DNA of 64,000 nucleotides from assembly GCA_031216445.1 (NCBI GenBank), contig CM062214.1, positions 14,189,001 through 14,253,000 on the forward strand. Direction: 5' to 3'. Each line of letters opens with the position of its first letter. The first letter of the stretch is position 1. The position numbers were made by a program, and so were the translations under genes. Under the pieces are notes generated by a model. The model was not told the DNA's origin and searched no databases. It saw nothing but the letters and a program-made list of their open reading frames with translations. Positions 63,334 to 64,000 of the stretch are shown here, in pieces. Source of the stretch: Lateolabrax maculatus. Lineage: Eukaryota > Chordata > Actinopteri > Acropomatiformes > Lateolabracidae.

Positions 63334-64000
63334 AAAGAGAGATTGTAACCCTGAATATACTTATCTGTATATCTCTTGATAGTATCACTGTTTCATTGTA
63401 CAATAACACCATTGTTCACTAAATAGGGTGAACAATTGCTCTATGTGCTAAGAATACGATTTTGCTATACAGTCACCTCATTATGTCATGACTTGAGCTG
63501 TGTCGTAAATGTCAAACCTGAAATGACAACTCAATGACATTGTTTAGCAGAGTTAATGTGCGTCACGTTACTATGTATGTTGCTAACCAAGGCTCAGTCA
63601 TTAGGGTGTATATGACATAATACTGATATGTTGGGGACAGAGCATCCGAGTAGACCCAAACAATGCTTGGCTTTCCCTTTCGGCTCTCCCTCAGAGTGCA
63701 AGGGTGTGTGTGTGTGTACATGCGTATGCATTTGTGTGTTTTTGGGCAGAGAGTGGGTTGGAAGGGTGGTGTATTTTCAGGCATAAGCAAGATCAGAAAA
63801 TTTCTTCTCGGGTCAGGTGCCTTTTTCTTACTTTTTGAATAGACTATTGAAGATAAAACTCCCACATACACACATACAAAAAAAAAAACAGGTACACTTT
63901 GCCTTTCTGTCACATATACACAAATGATCTAGTGCCTGTGTGTGAGTGAGGAGTGTTGTATATATGAGTGGGGCCATTGTATGAGCAGTACAAAAGGCTG

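Larger units (their letters stand above)
61425..64000. other. FRMD4A upstream intron
   Basis: No exon encoding the FERM F1 lobe was found here, so the preceding exon lies beyond the right edge. The stretch holds CA/GT microsatellites (61798-61854, 62702-62769) and a MITE at 63025-63333. Confidence 0.6.

Noticed and set aside
1..64000. CRISPR arrays, operons or phage-like systems
   Set aside because: The window is vertebrate nuclear DNA with spliced genes; all tandem repeats seen are microsatellites, one coding minisatellite or transposon parts.

Overview
This window is vertebrate nuclear DNA, almost certainly from a teleost (ray-finned) fish. The genes are split by GT-AG introns, dinucleotide microsatellites are dense, and there are fish-style decayed transposons. 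Protein matches were made by recognition and by checking that reading frame stays intact across every splice junction. No database search was run.

Layout. 1-5.2 kb is gene-poor and carries one decayed MITE. 5.3-6.2 kb (+) is CYREN, a Ku-binding regulator of end joining. 7.3-7.8 kb (-) is a four-pass membrane protein, probably TMEM140. 8.2-8.8 kb is a CpG-rich promoter. 9.4-10.3 kb (+) is an intronless acidic, probably myristoylated protein I cannot name. 13.3-23.6 kb (-) is TERB1, an 18-exon meiotic telomere-attachment gene whose introns hold a LINE tail, a probable SINE and an inverted-repeat element. A promoter of about 1 kb with an RFX X-box and a CRE separates it from the divergent PDP2 (24.6-27.1 kb, +), the mitochondrial pyruvate dehydrogenase phosphatase. 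Next come a classical cadherin close to cadherin-1 (28.4-32.9 kb, +) and a TMEM253-like tetraspan gene (34.2-35.6 kb, +). From 61.4 down to 41.0 kb (-) lie 20 exons of FRMD4A. Its first exons lie beyond the right edge, and it has two alternative last exons. A tRNA-Met gene sits antisense in one FRMD4A intron. The right end is intron with microsatellites, a hairpin and a MITE.

These genes do not form one pathway. The order looks like joined blocks: CYREN-TMEM140 are neighbours on human 7q33, TERB1-PDP2-cadherin lie together on human 16q22.1, and FRMD4A is on human 10p. I found no prokaryote-like system and no clear novel machinery. The most useful leads are the unnamed acidic protein, the shortened cadherin propeptide with a GC-AG intron, the FRMD4A alternative C-termini, the nested tRNA, the TERB1/PDP2 shared promoter and the structured repeats.
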